Below, piece by piece: positions 1-4,597 of a stretch of 10,830 nucleotides of DNA. Each line of letters opens with the position of its first letter. The stretch's first letter is position 1. The position numbers were made by a program, and so were the translations under genes. Below the pieces are notes generated by a model. That model saw only the letters and a program-made list of their open reading frames with translations, was not told the DNA's origin and did not search any database. This DNA is from Deltaproteobacteria bacterium RBG_13_61_14 (GTDB taxonomy: Bacteria > RBG-13-61-14): the NCBI GenBank assembly GCA_001797815.1, contig MGQK01000065.1:30376-41205 (forward strand), written 5' to 3'.

Positions 1-167
1 GGCAGGTCTTTCAAGAGCACGAACTTGCCCTTTAGCCGCATCGCCGAATGACAGCAGCGGCCGCAGCGCCGGCACAAGCTCTCATCGGCAAAGCGGGCCT
101 CCGCCTCGGGCGGGATCTGATAGGCCGGGCTGAGGAGCGATTGGAAAAGACGGAGCGACATAACCAT
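1..167 (-). CDS. YkgJ-type CxxCGxCC cysteine-cluster protein, 5' part only
   Basis: This is the N-terminal part of a gene that reads leftwards and leaves the window, so no stop codon is visible. In-frame ATGs lie at 167 and 161, and the frame is closed upstream by a stop at 198-200. Neither start has a good Shine-Dalgarno sequence, so the choice is open. Counting from the ATG at 161, residues 30-38 read CRRCGRCCH, followed by a basic, hydrophobic stretch (MRLKGKFVLLKDLP). The CxxCGxCC signature plus this downstream pattern fits the YkgJ / zinc- or iron-chelating family (PF03692), in which the cysteines are thought to bind metal; the biochemical role of most members is unknown. The GC-rich codon use matches the trp genes, so this is host DNA. 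The rest of the protein is needed to confirm the family. Confidence 0.7.
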   Translation of the reverse strand, partial: MVMSLRLFQSLLSPAYQIPPEAEARFADESLCRRCGRCCHSAMRLKGKFVLLKDL

Positions 168-244
168 CCGGTTTGGGGAGCAAAATTCCTGGCCCGGCTA
201 TGGTAACAAAGCCGGCCGGCAAAAGCAATCCGGCCAGAGAAAGG

Positions 245-272
245 CATGAGGCATTAGGCTTTGGGCTTTAGG
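245..272. repeat. heptanucleotide array, consensus CWTNRGG
   Basis: Four consecutive 7-bp units can be read: CATGAGG, CATTAGG, CTTTGGG and CTTTAGG. They are degenerate but keep an exact 7-nt period. This is the first of five heptamer arrays in the flanks of the AT-rich cassette. Confidence 0.55.
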
Positions 273-453
273 CCTCGGAATCCCGGGGACGTGAGCGAAT
301 CAGGATTCACCACCGAGACACCCCTCGGCCTGTCCTCGACCCTGAGGCTCAGACCCGAAGGGAGCTCGGGCCGAAGGCAGAGAGCACAGGGGAAAAAGAA
401 AAAGAGATTTCACCACAAGGACACCAAGGCTCAAGAAGGGAAAGAGAAAAAAA

Positions 454-478
454 TATCCACGAAGGACACGAAGGACAC
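454..478. repeat. CACGAAGGA-type 9-bp tandem repeat
   Basis: GAAGGACAC occurs twice in tandem at 461-469 and 470-478, preceded by ATCCAC. A related degenerate stretch (TTCACCACAAGGACACCAAGG) lies just before it at about 409-429. An inverted, slightly diverged copy of 454-473 is found at 4261-4281 on the other side of the cassette (one inserted base and one mismatch). Repeats of this type are common in intergenic DNA of several environmental bacterial groups and often create spurious HHKDTK-type open frames. Confidence 0.6.
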
Positions 479-829
479 CAATAACTGTAAACCTTCATAC
501 ACCCGCGACCAAGGGGAGCAGGCCAAGGTTGAGTCCAGGGATCATCCCTGGCGGCTGCTCGCCGGTCCGCAAAGGGTGGGGGTAAGAAAAACTGCACCAT
601 TTATACATATATAGAGAGATGAAGGGTCAGGGATGAAGGCTGGAATAAAACGATTGTTCGAGATGCTAACCCTGCGATTTCTCAGGGCATTTTTATCCCA
701 GTGCCCCCAAGATGCACCCCCATTCCTGCCATCGGCCCTTCTGAATCCTCCGATCTTCCTCCCCGACTACCCGGGAACCAACTTAACCTGGCGAAATTTC
801 TATTGGTTTCTTCTTCTTCTCTTTCCCGA

Positions 830-850
830 CATACTACATACGACATACGA
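830..850. repeat. heptanucleotide array CATACTA/CATACGA/CATACGA
   Basis: Three exact-period 7-bp units: CATACTA at 830-836, CATACGA at 837-843 and CATACGA at 844-850, followed by a degraded TATACCC. This lies 20-30 bp upstream of the 21-bp minisatellite. Confidence 0.65.
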
Positions 851-870
851 TATACCCTCTTCAAACGTCC

Positions 871-959
871 CCCCATATTGCACGGCAACCACCCCATTCT
901 GCACAGCAACCACCCCATTCTGCTCAGCAACTACCCCATCCTGCGCGGCAACCACCCCA
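871..959. repeat. 21-bp minisatellite, about four copies
   Basis: Units begin at 881, 902, 923 and 944 with an exact 21-bp period. The first two differ by one base, the third is more diverged, and the fourth (944-959) is cut after 16 bases. A partial unit (CCCCATATTG, 871-880) precedes them. The shared core is GCAACCACCCCATTCTG. Because 21 is a multiple of three, all frames stay open and produce apparent seven-residue protein repeats, but no credible gene runs through the array. There are no spacers, so it is not a CRISPR array. Confidence 0.8.
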
Positions 960-1025
960 GCATTTTGAAAAGTAGAAAGTAGTCAGACTTCCGCGAGCTC
1001 CCCTCCTCCTTCCTTTTCTAGATTC

Positions 1026-1089
1026 GAAAATAGGTGGCTGTCCCTATTTTCTAGGTGGCTGTCCCTATTTTCCTATTTTCTCTATTTTC
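1026..1089. repeat. REP-like hairpin with duplicated 21-bp unit
   Basis: GAAAATAGG (1026-1034) and CCTATTTTC (1043-1051) form a perfect 9-bp stem around an 8-nt loop, TGGCTGTC. The 21-bp segment 1031-1051 is then repeated exactly at 1052-1072, and two more degenerate CTATTTTC tails follow at 1073-1089. A stable palindrome with a conserved GGCTGTCCC core resembles the REP elements mobilised in trans by REP-associated (IS200-like) transposases. No such transposase is in the window, so the assignment rests on shape alone. Confidence 0.6.
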
Positions 1090-1094
1090 TTATG

Positions 1095-1149
1095 CCCGCC
1101 GGAGCTGGCTTCGCGCAGGCGGGAGCGCTTCGTCCTCCGCGAAGGCGGA
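1095..1149. repeat. pair of short GC-rich hairpins
   Basis: CCCGCC at 1095-1100 pairs with GGCGGG at 1118-1123, and TCCGC at 1136-1140 pairs with GCGGA at 1145-1149 around a GAAG loop. No T-run follows either stem, so they are not intrinsic terminators. They look like remnants of an intergenic repeat family. Confidence 0.45.
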
Positions 1150-1152
1150 TTC

Positions 1153-1170
1153 CGCAGATTTCGCAGATTT
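1153..1170. repeat. 9-bp tandem repeat CGCAGATTT x2
   Basis: CGCAGATTT is repeated exactly at 1153-1161 and 1162-1170. It has the same 9-bp period as the GAAGGACAC repeat at 461-478 but a different sequence. Confidence 0.6.
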
Positions 1171-1204
1171 TCAGAAAACCTCAAACTGATCAATCTGGCA
1201 GGGG

Positions 1205-1224
1205 GACAGACATTCCTGTCTGTC
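1205..1224. repeat. perfect 8-bp hairpin with TTCC loop
   Basis: GACAGACA (1205-1212) and TGTCTGTC (1217-1224) are exact reverse complements around a TTCC tetraloop. A T6 run follows only 10 nt later (1235-1240), too far for a normal terminator. It is more likely a small palindromic repeat. Confidence 0.6.
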
Positions 1225-1335
1225 AACCGCTGCATTTTTTGCTTGACTTTCCCAAAGCTCCTGGCCTAGAATAGCTGCAAAGGAGGCCAGAGCCAGAGCG
1301 CGCGGAGATGAAGACCTCAGAAACAATCCCCCAAT

Positions 1336-1371
1336 TTGTAGCCCATCCCTCGCTCCGGCGAGAGTGGGTCC
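1336..1371 (+). repeat. left copy of 36-bp inverted repeat
   Basis: This segment, starting TTGTAGCCCATCCC and ending GAGAGTGGGTCC, is the reverse complement of 4136-4171 at 35 of 36 positions (one A/G difference in the GAGAGT versus GAGGGT part). Matching stops at once on both outer and inner sides, so the unit is well bounded. Each copy is itself partly palindromic around CTCCGGCGAG. The two copies enclose the AT-rich gene pair. Confidence 0.85.
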
Positions 1372-1408
1372 CTGACATCCCTCGATTACGACTCGGGACA
1401 GGCCCTGA

Positions 1409-1429
1409 CACTTGCCACTTGGCACTTGA
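1409..1429. repeat. heptanucleotide array CACTTGN x3
   Basis: CACTTGC, CACTTGG and CACTTGA follow each other with exact 7-nt period. The array lies just inside the left 36-bp inverted repeat. Confidence 0.65.
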
Positions 1430-1517
1430 CACATCTTTGAGGACCCGGAGTCCAAACCCATGAACCCAAAAACCTCATCCTCTCCTTTGCCGGAAGCCTT
1501 CATCCCGCTGGACAAGA

Positions 1518-1572
1518 TTGACCAAATATCTGAATTATGTATGGTGTCCCCCGAATTCCCAGATTTAGGAGG
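1518..1572 (+). promoter_or_regulatory. candidate promoter, repeated upstream element (copy A) and RBS of the 225-aa protein gene
   Basis: TTGACC (1518-1523), a 16-nt gap and TATGGT (1540-1545) make a moderate sigma-70-like promoter. The -10 part sits in a 24-bp element (1534-1557, core TATGGTGTCCCC, ending GAATT) that recurs upstream of the ATPase gene at 2381-2404 with 20 of 24 identical bases. A full Shine-Dalgarno AGGAGG (1567-1572) stands 8 nt before the ATG at 1581. The 24-bp element also resembles GGGGACACCATA-type REP palindromes, so it may be a repeat remnant rather than a regulatory site. Confidence 0.4.
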
Positions 1573-1580
1573 AATTTATA

Positions 1581-2258
1581 ATGGGTAATGGTCCAGTTAT
1601 TATACGCCATGGTCATGATGGTAAAATTACACGGCATGATCCGCATAAATGTCCATCCTCCGGTGGGCTGATTGAAGCGCTTGTAATTGCGGGCCTTACT
1701 GTAGTTATTATAGAAGGATCCCGCGCTCTCTATAGGTGGTGGACTAAAGATGACGAAGAATCTGAAGCGGAAACGATAAACAAACTTCCACAAGTGAACC
1801 TCAAGAAGTCATATGCTGCCAAGAAAGGTCACCTAACAAGAAAAGCAAAATATGTTGTTACAACTTATAAAAAATTGCAGAAACCACGTCCGTTAAAGGA
1901 AGTCGAGAGATTACTAAAAGATCTGCTTGACCAACTCCAAAATTTGAATGAATATGCCAAGCAACTTAATGCCGAGAAGGTCTACTTGAACATTGATGAA
2001 GAAGCTTGGGCAGCTCTTATAAAAATGAAACGAGAAGCCGAAAATACCTGCCTAGGTCTGAAGAAAATTCTATCGCAAAATCAAATAAAGGGATTCCCAA
2101 GGTTCAAAAGGCCAGAATTCCCGGAATCAATGCATCGTACACTACAGAATCTGGTTTTAATTCAAAACCAGATGTATCATGCGCTCGAATTAGCATCTTG
2201 GTGCGCTGAAAACAACCTCGATGTTGATACTCGCCTCTTAGAGGCTCCAAAAGTTTAA
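1581..2258 (+). CDS. unrecognised 225-aa protein with one predicted membrane segment
   Basis: I do not recognise this family. The ATG start has a perfect AGGAGG 8 nt upstream. Residues 1-28 are polar and histidine-rich (IIRHGHDGKITRHDPHKCP). Residues 29-46 form a hydrophobic stretch (EALVIAGLTVVII) long enough for a single membrane helix. It is followed by RALYRWW and a charged segment, which suggests a short N-terminal tail outside and a C-terminal body in the cytoplasm. Residues 70-225 are charged and probably mostly helical (for example VERLLKDLLDQLQNLNEYA), with no catalytic motif that I can name. The codons are AT-rich, unlike the trp genes, but like those of the ATPase gene 188 nt downstream on the same strand. 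The plausible role is a membrane-anchored partner or effector of that ATPase. This is inferred from position alone. A structural search would be the best route to a family. Confidence 0.75.
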   Translation: MGNGPVIIRHGHDGKITRHDPHKCPSSGGLIEALVIAGLTVVIIEGSRALYRWWTKDDEESEAETINKLPQVNLKKSYAAKKGHLTRKAKYVVTTYKKLQKPRPLKEVERLLKDLLDQLQNLNEYAKQLNAEKVYLNIDEEAWAALIKMKREAENTCLGLKKILSQNQIKGFPRFKRPEFPESMHRTLQNLVLIQNQMYHALELASWCAENNLDVDTRLLEAPKV

Positions 2259-2363
2259 AAGATCTGTCTAAAATCTAAGGGAAGAAGAAAGGATCGGTTC
2301 TTTAATTTATTTTTAGACGAGGCTGGCGAAAAATGGGGCAAGGAAAAACCGGAAAAAAGCAAT

Positions 2364-2404
2364 TTGAACAGATAAGCGGAAATAAGTATGGAGTCCCCAG
2401 AATT
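2364..2404 (+). promoter_or_regulatory. candidate promoter and repeated upstream element (copy B) before the ATPase gene
   Basis: TTGAAC (2364-2369), 17 nt and TATGGA (2387-2392) give a weak sigma-70-like promoter. It overlaps the second copy of the 24-bp element (2381-2404, core TATGGAGTCCCC, ending GAATT). Aligned with the region before 1581, similarity extends back to the TTGA part: about 32 of 42 aligned bases match with one gap. The two genes may therefore share a regulatory input. A REP-type repeat origin remains possible. Confidence 0.35.
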
Positions 2405-2417
2405 AGAATTATTCTAA
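2403..2417. promoter_or_regulatory. perfect 7-1-7 palindrome, candidate operator
   Basis: TTAGAAT (2403-2409), a central T, and ATTCTAA (2411-2417) form an exact inverted repeat without a loop large enough for a stable RNA hairpin. Its size fits a dimeric regulator site. It lies between the putative -10 region and the Shine-Dalgarno of the ATPase gene. No copy is visible before the 225-aa gene. In AT-rich DNA such palindromes can also arise by chance. Confidence 0.35.
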
Positions 2418-2446
2418 ATTAAATATTAATTGGAGGATTCTGAAAT

Positions 2447-4015
2447 TTGCCTGGCAATAAACTAAACGATGTTGAGAGGAAATTGTATGATTGGTGGTCC
2501 AGCAACCAATCATTAAAATTTCCTAATTTGAATAAAATATATGTATACGGAAGACCTGGACATCCTGGAATTAGGGGAATAATAAATCTAAAAATCGAAT
2601 TTAGGTTTCCTCTAACAGTTATTTGTGGGAAAAATGGCTCAGGAAAATCAACATTGCTGGCTTTGGCGGTATTAGGATATCATTCGCCTGATAATCATTA
2701 TGCGAGAGATGCTAATTGTCAAAACAAAAAAGCAAATTGTACCTATTATACATTTAGCAAATTTTTTTATAAGGGCCCACAAGACCCAGATATTACAGGA
2801 GCCTTTATAAGTTGGGATTATAGTGATGGCTTTATTTGGATAGAAAAAAGATCAAACAAATGGATGCATTATGAGCGTCGCCCTCGCCGCCCGGTTCATT
2901 ATATAGGAGTTCGAAGAAGGGCTCCAGCGATTGAAGAAGGTAGTCTTCGATACCGATTCCCTTCTTCTTCAGCATCTAACCGCAATCCGCTAAACGAAGA
3001 ATATCGGAAACGGTTAAGTGATATAATGGGAAGAGAATATGAAAGTGCATATGTTCTAGATTCAGAAAATTACAGTGTGCGAACATGCAATTGCGGAGGT
3101 TTCTATTCAAGCTTTAATATGGGAACAGGCGAAGATACCTTAATTGAGCTTCTGCATATTTTACAGGAAACTCCAGAAGGATCACTCATAGTTGTAGAAG
3201 AGATCGAATTAGGCCTCCATCCCGAGGCAGTAGCAAAATTGGCAAGGCATTTACAAGAGATTATTTTAATAAAAAAGTTTCAAGTAGTTGTATCATCTCA
3301 TTCTGAGCATTTTATTGATAATGTTCCAAGGATGGCTAGGGTACTAATAGAGAAGGCACATACAACACATGCCATTATTTACTGTCCAACTACACGCTTT
3401 GCTCTTGGCTCTATGGAAGGCAGGTCGAGGCCTGAACTAAAAGCCTATTGTGAAGATGTGTTTTCTTCTATTTTAATTCAGAAATCTTTGTCATTAAAGG
3501 TAAGGAAGAGAGTTGAGATAATTCCTTTGGGATCTAAAAATCAACTACCAGAACAAGCTAAATTTCACGTTAAGGGAAAATTCAATGAAAAAATAATAAT
3601 AATTTGGGATGGCGAGGTATCTAGAGACGAGGCAAAAAAATGGTTAAATCAAGATTTTACGAATGATATGAGCTTACTTGATAAAGTTAATTGGGCTTTT
3701 TTGCCTGGCAATGAAATCCCTGAGAGATGGGTCATTAATAAATTGGATTGCGAGGAAGGATACAACTTGATTGCTGCCGAGCTAATGGCAGACAAAACTT
3801 TTGTTACAGGACTAATTGAAAAACTAAAGGTGGAAAGGTCTCACCATGATATATTTTACCGAGCGGCAATAGAATGTAACATTGATAAGATGGAAGCTAT
3901 AAACATATTCTCAAGATCAGTATCCAGATTATCTAATCAACCATTAAAATCAATATCTATAGCATTAGAAGATGTTCTGGAAGGGAAGCTCGTTCATCAA
4001 GAGATCGCTATTTAG
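2447..4015 (+). CDS. OLD-like ATPase with ABC-type motifs and C-terminal TOPRIM-like region
   Basis: A 522-aa protein. The TTG start is supported by GGAGG at 2432-2436 with 10 nt spacing. Walker A is GKNGSGKST (61-69), a signature-like segment MGTGEDTLIELL is at 225-236, Walker B is LIVVEEIELGLHP (247-259) and the H-switch is VVSSHSEHF (281-289). Together these mark the AAA_21/OLD branch of ABC-like ATPases, which act on DNA or as sensors rather than in transport. The C-terminal part has TOPRIM-like landmarks: YCED (334-337), PLGS (360-363), IIIIWDGE (383-390) and LPGNEIPE (419-426). This order matches OLD-family nucleases, although the usual D-x-D is D-x-E here. OLD proteins include the P2 exclusion protein and GajA of Gabija, so a phage-defence role is plausible but not shown. 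Between Walker A and the signature is a poorly conserved insert with CxC (214-216). Base composition matches the upstream 225-aa gene and suggests acquisition together. Confidence 0.85.
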   Translation: MPGNKLNDVERKLYDWWSSNQSLKFPNLNKIYVYGRPGHPGIRGIINLKIEFRFPLTVICGKNGSGKSTLLALAVLGYHSPDNHYARDANCQNKKANCTYYTFSKFFYKGPQDPDITGAFISWDYSDGFIWIEKRSNKWMHYERRPRRPVHYIGVRRRAPAIEEGSLRYRFPSSSASNRNPLNEEYRKRLSDIMGREYESAYVLDSENYSVRTCNCGGFYSSFNMGTGEDTLIELLHILQETPEGSLIVVEEIELGLHPEAVAKLARHLQEIILIKKFQVVVSSHSEHFIDNVPRMARVLIEKAHTTHAIIYCPTTRFALGSMEGRSRPELKAYCEDVFSSILIQKSLSLKVRKRVEIIPLGSKNQLPEQAKFHVKGKFNEKIIIIWDGEVSRDEAKKWLNQDFTNDMSLLDKVNWAFLPGNEIPERWVINKLDCEEGYNLIAAELMADKTFVTGLIEKLKVERSHHDIFYRAAIECNIDKMEAINIFSRSVSRLSNQPLKSISIALEDVLEGKLVHQEIAI

Positions 4016-4121
4016 AACGCTTAGTGTCTCCGGCCTAGGAAAATAATAAAACATGAAAAAACATGGTGTCAAGGCTTTACTTTAAACATTAAATAATTGC
4101 ATGGAGAAGATTGGCGCTTTC

Positions 4122-4135
4122 GGTTCGTGGTTCGT
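4122..4135. repeat. heptanucleotide repeat GGTTCGT x2
   Basis: GGTTCGT is repeated exactly at 4122-4128 and 4129-4135 and abuts the right copy of the 36-bp inverted repeat. Confidence 0.6.
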
Positions 4136-4171
4136 GGACCCACCCTCGCCGGAGCGAGGGATGGGCTACAA
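4136..4171 (-). repeat. right copy of 36-bp inverted repeat
   Basis: The segment begins GGACCCACCCTCGCC and ends GGGATGGGCTACAA. Its reverse complement matches 1336-1371 at 35 of 36 positions. It lies 120 bp after the ATPase stop codon. Confidence 0.85.
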
Positions 4172-4223
4172 GGATGGTTAAAGGCTGACGAGCAATAATG
4201 TCTGCCCCCCTTAACGGTAGGCA

Positions 4224-4237
4224 AGTAGTCAGTAGTC
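4224..4237. repeat. heptanucleotide repeat AGTAGTC x2
   Basis: AGTAGTC occurs twice in tandem (4224-4230, 4231-4237) and is followed by a partial AG. The 10-mer AAGTAGTCAG at 4223-4232 also occurs in the same orientation at 977-986 on the left side of the cassette. Confidence 0.55.
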
Positions 4238-4294
4238 AGGTTGCAGGGGGAAATAGAGACCCTTCGTGTCTTTTCGTGGATGAAGAAAAGAGGT

Positions 4295-4452
4295 TTCACG
4301 CCAAGACGCAAAGGAGCAAAAATCTAAACGATTGGCGGCTTTAAATTCTTTGCGACTAAGCCGGCCGACTTGAGCCGGAGAAGAGGATGAGTTCCTAAGG
4401 CGCCAAGCCTCTTGGCTTTTTCAGCCTTTCCAACTTTGCGGCTTTGCGTGAG
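4295..4452. repeat. imperfect long inverted repeat of the CCAAGACGCAAAG type
   Basis: The arms 4295-4313 (TTCACGCCAAGACGCAAAG) and 4434-4452 (CTTTGCGGCTTTGCGTGAG) are reverse complements at 16 of 19 positions. The 120 bp between them contain further degenerate copies of the same words (for example TTCTTTGCGAC) and the hairpin at 4402-4421. Confidence 0.55.
4402..4421 (+). terminator. intrinsic-terminator-like hairpin
   Basis: GCCAAG (4402-4407) pairs with CTTGGC (4411-4416) around a CCT loop and is followed directly by TTTTT (4417-4421). The shape fits a short rho-independent terminator on the plus strand and could stop read-through from the cassette into trpD. It lies within a repeat family, so the fit may be incidental. 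Confidence 0.45.
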
Positions 4453-4488
4453 AATTCTTCCGTCTGATATCTCTCTTAAGTAAACAGC

Positions 4489-4507
4489 ATTAGGAGCTGA
4501 CCCTAAT
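4489..4507. repeat. small REP-like hairpin
   Basis: ATTAGG (4489-4494) and CCTAAT (4502-4507) pair around a 7-nt loop, AGCTGAC. The layout (TAGG, GCTG, CCCTA) parallels the hairpin at 1026-1051, so related elements lie on both sides of the cassette. Confidence 0.45.
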
Positions 4508-4518
4508 TTCTACAGAAT

Positions 4519-4547
4519 TTGTTAATTAACTCGCGTAATGCTATACT
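4519..4547 (+). promoter_or_regulatory. sigma-70-type promoter of the trpDCF operon
   Basis: TTGTTA (4519-4524), a 17-nt spacer and TATACT (4542-4547) match the consensus at 4 of 6 and 5 of 6 bases. Transcription would start near 4554, giving a leader of about 44 nt. That is too short for a classical Trp-codon leader peptide and attenuator, and none is visible. Confidence 0.65.
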
Positions 4548-4597
4548 GAAGCGGATCGCGGTTATCCAGGAGAAATCACGATCTCGAGGGCAGGGCC

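Larger units (their letters stand above)
168..1580. other. repeat-rich intergenic region, no convincing gene
   Basis: About 1.4 kb without a credible coding region. Open frames of 50-115 codons occur on both strands, but they read through degenerate repeats and lack suitable start contexts. The stretch is a patchwork of short repeats, listed separately: heptamer arrays, 9-bp repeats, a 21-bp minisatellite, a duplicated REP-like hairpin, a perfect 8-bp hairpin and the left copy of a 36-bp inverted repeat. Position 1243 has a promoter-like pair, TTGACT, 18 nt, TAGAAT (1243-1248 and 1267-1272). It is about 310 nt upstream of the next gene and has no obvious product of its own. Confidence 0.75.
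1336..4171. mobile_element. inverted-repeat-bounded AT-rich cassette, possible non-autonomous mobile unit
   Basis: The 2836-bp segment between the outer edges of the 36-bp inverted repeats contains two genes whose base composition (estimated below 40% G+C) differs sharply from the roughly two-thirds G+C genes on both sides. No transposase, integrase, tRNA or target-site duplication is visible. The bases next to the repeats (CCAAT on the left, GGATG on the right) are not a direct repeat. The bracketing may therefore mean mobility, recombination between copies of a dispersed repeat, or insertion of the genes into a repeat-rich hotspot. Confidence 0.3.
4016..4518. other. repeat-rich intergenic region between cassette and trp genes
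   Basis: About 500 bp without a credible gene. It holds two heptamer arrays, the right 36-bp inverted repeat, an inverted copy of the CACGAAGGA-type repeat (4261-4281), a larger imperfect inverted repeat (4295-4452) with a terminator-like hairpin inside, and a small REP-like hairpin (4489-4507). No clear intrinsic terminator follows directly after the ATPase stop at 4015. An 80-codon frame on the minus strand (4069-4311) runs straight through these repeats and is not credible. Confidence 0.7.

Noticed and set aside
261-614. 117-codon open frame on the plus strand
   Set aside because: It reads through CACGAAGGA-type repeats, giving low-complexity HHKDTK/STKDTKDT sequence. No Shine-Dalgarno and no recognisable domain.
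881-959. Possible CRISPR array
   Set aside because: The 21-bp units are directly adjacent with no unique spacers, and no cas gene is present.
633-968. 111-codon plus-strand frame ending in a seven-residue repeat
   Set aside because: The peptide repeat is only the translation of the 21-bp minisatellite, which stays open in all frames. Codon use resembles neither the host nor the cassette.
1308-1463. 51-codon plus-strand frame downstream of the TTGACT/TAGAAT pair
   Set aside because: The AGGAGG at 1281-1286 is 21 nt from the ATG, too far, and the frame consists largely of the 36-bp repeat and the heptamer array.
1171-1515. 114-codon minus-strand frame
   Set aside because: It spans the 8-bp hairpin, the 36-bp repeat and the CACTTGN array, all non-coding repeats. 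No family recognised.
2266-2318. GTCTAAAA (2266-2273) and TTTTAGAC (2311-2318) as a terminator after the 225-aa gene
   Set aside because: The 8-bp arms are exact but AT-rich, separated by 37 nt and lack a following T-run.
4548-4597. Possible trp attenuator or leader peptide before trpD
   Set aside because: The leader is only about 44 nt, contains no Trp-codon-rich frame and no terminator/antiterminator pair.
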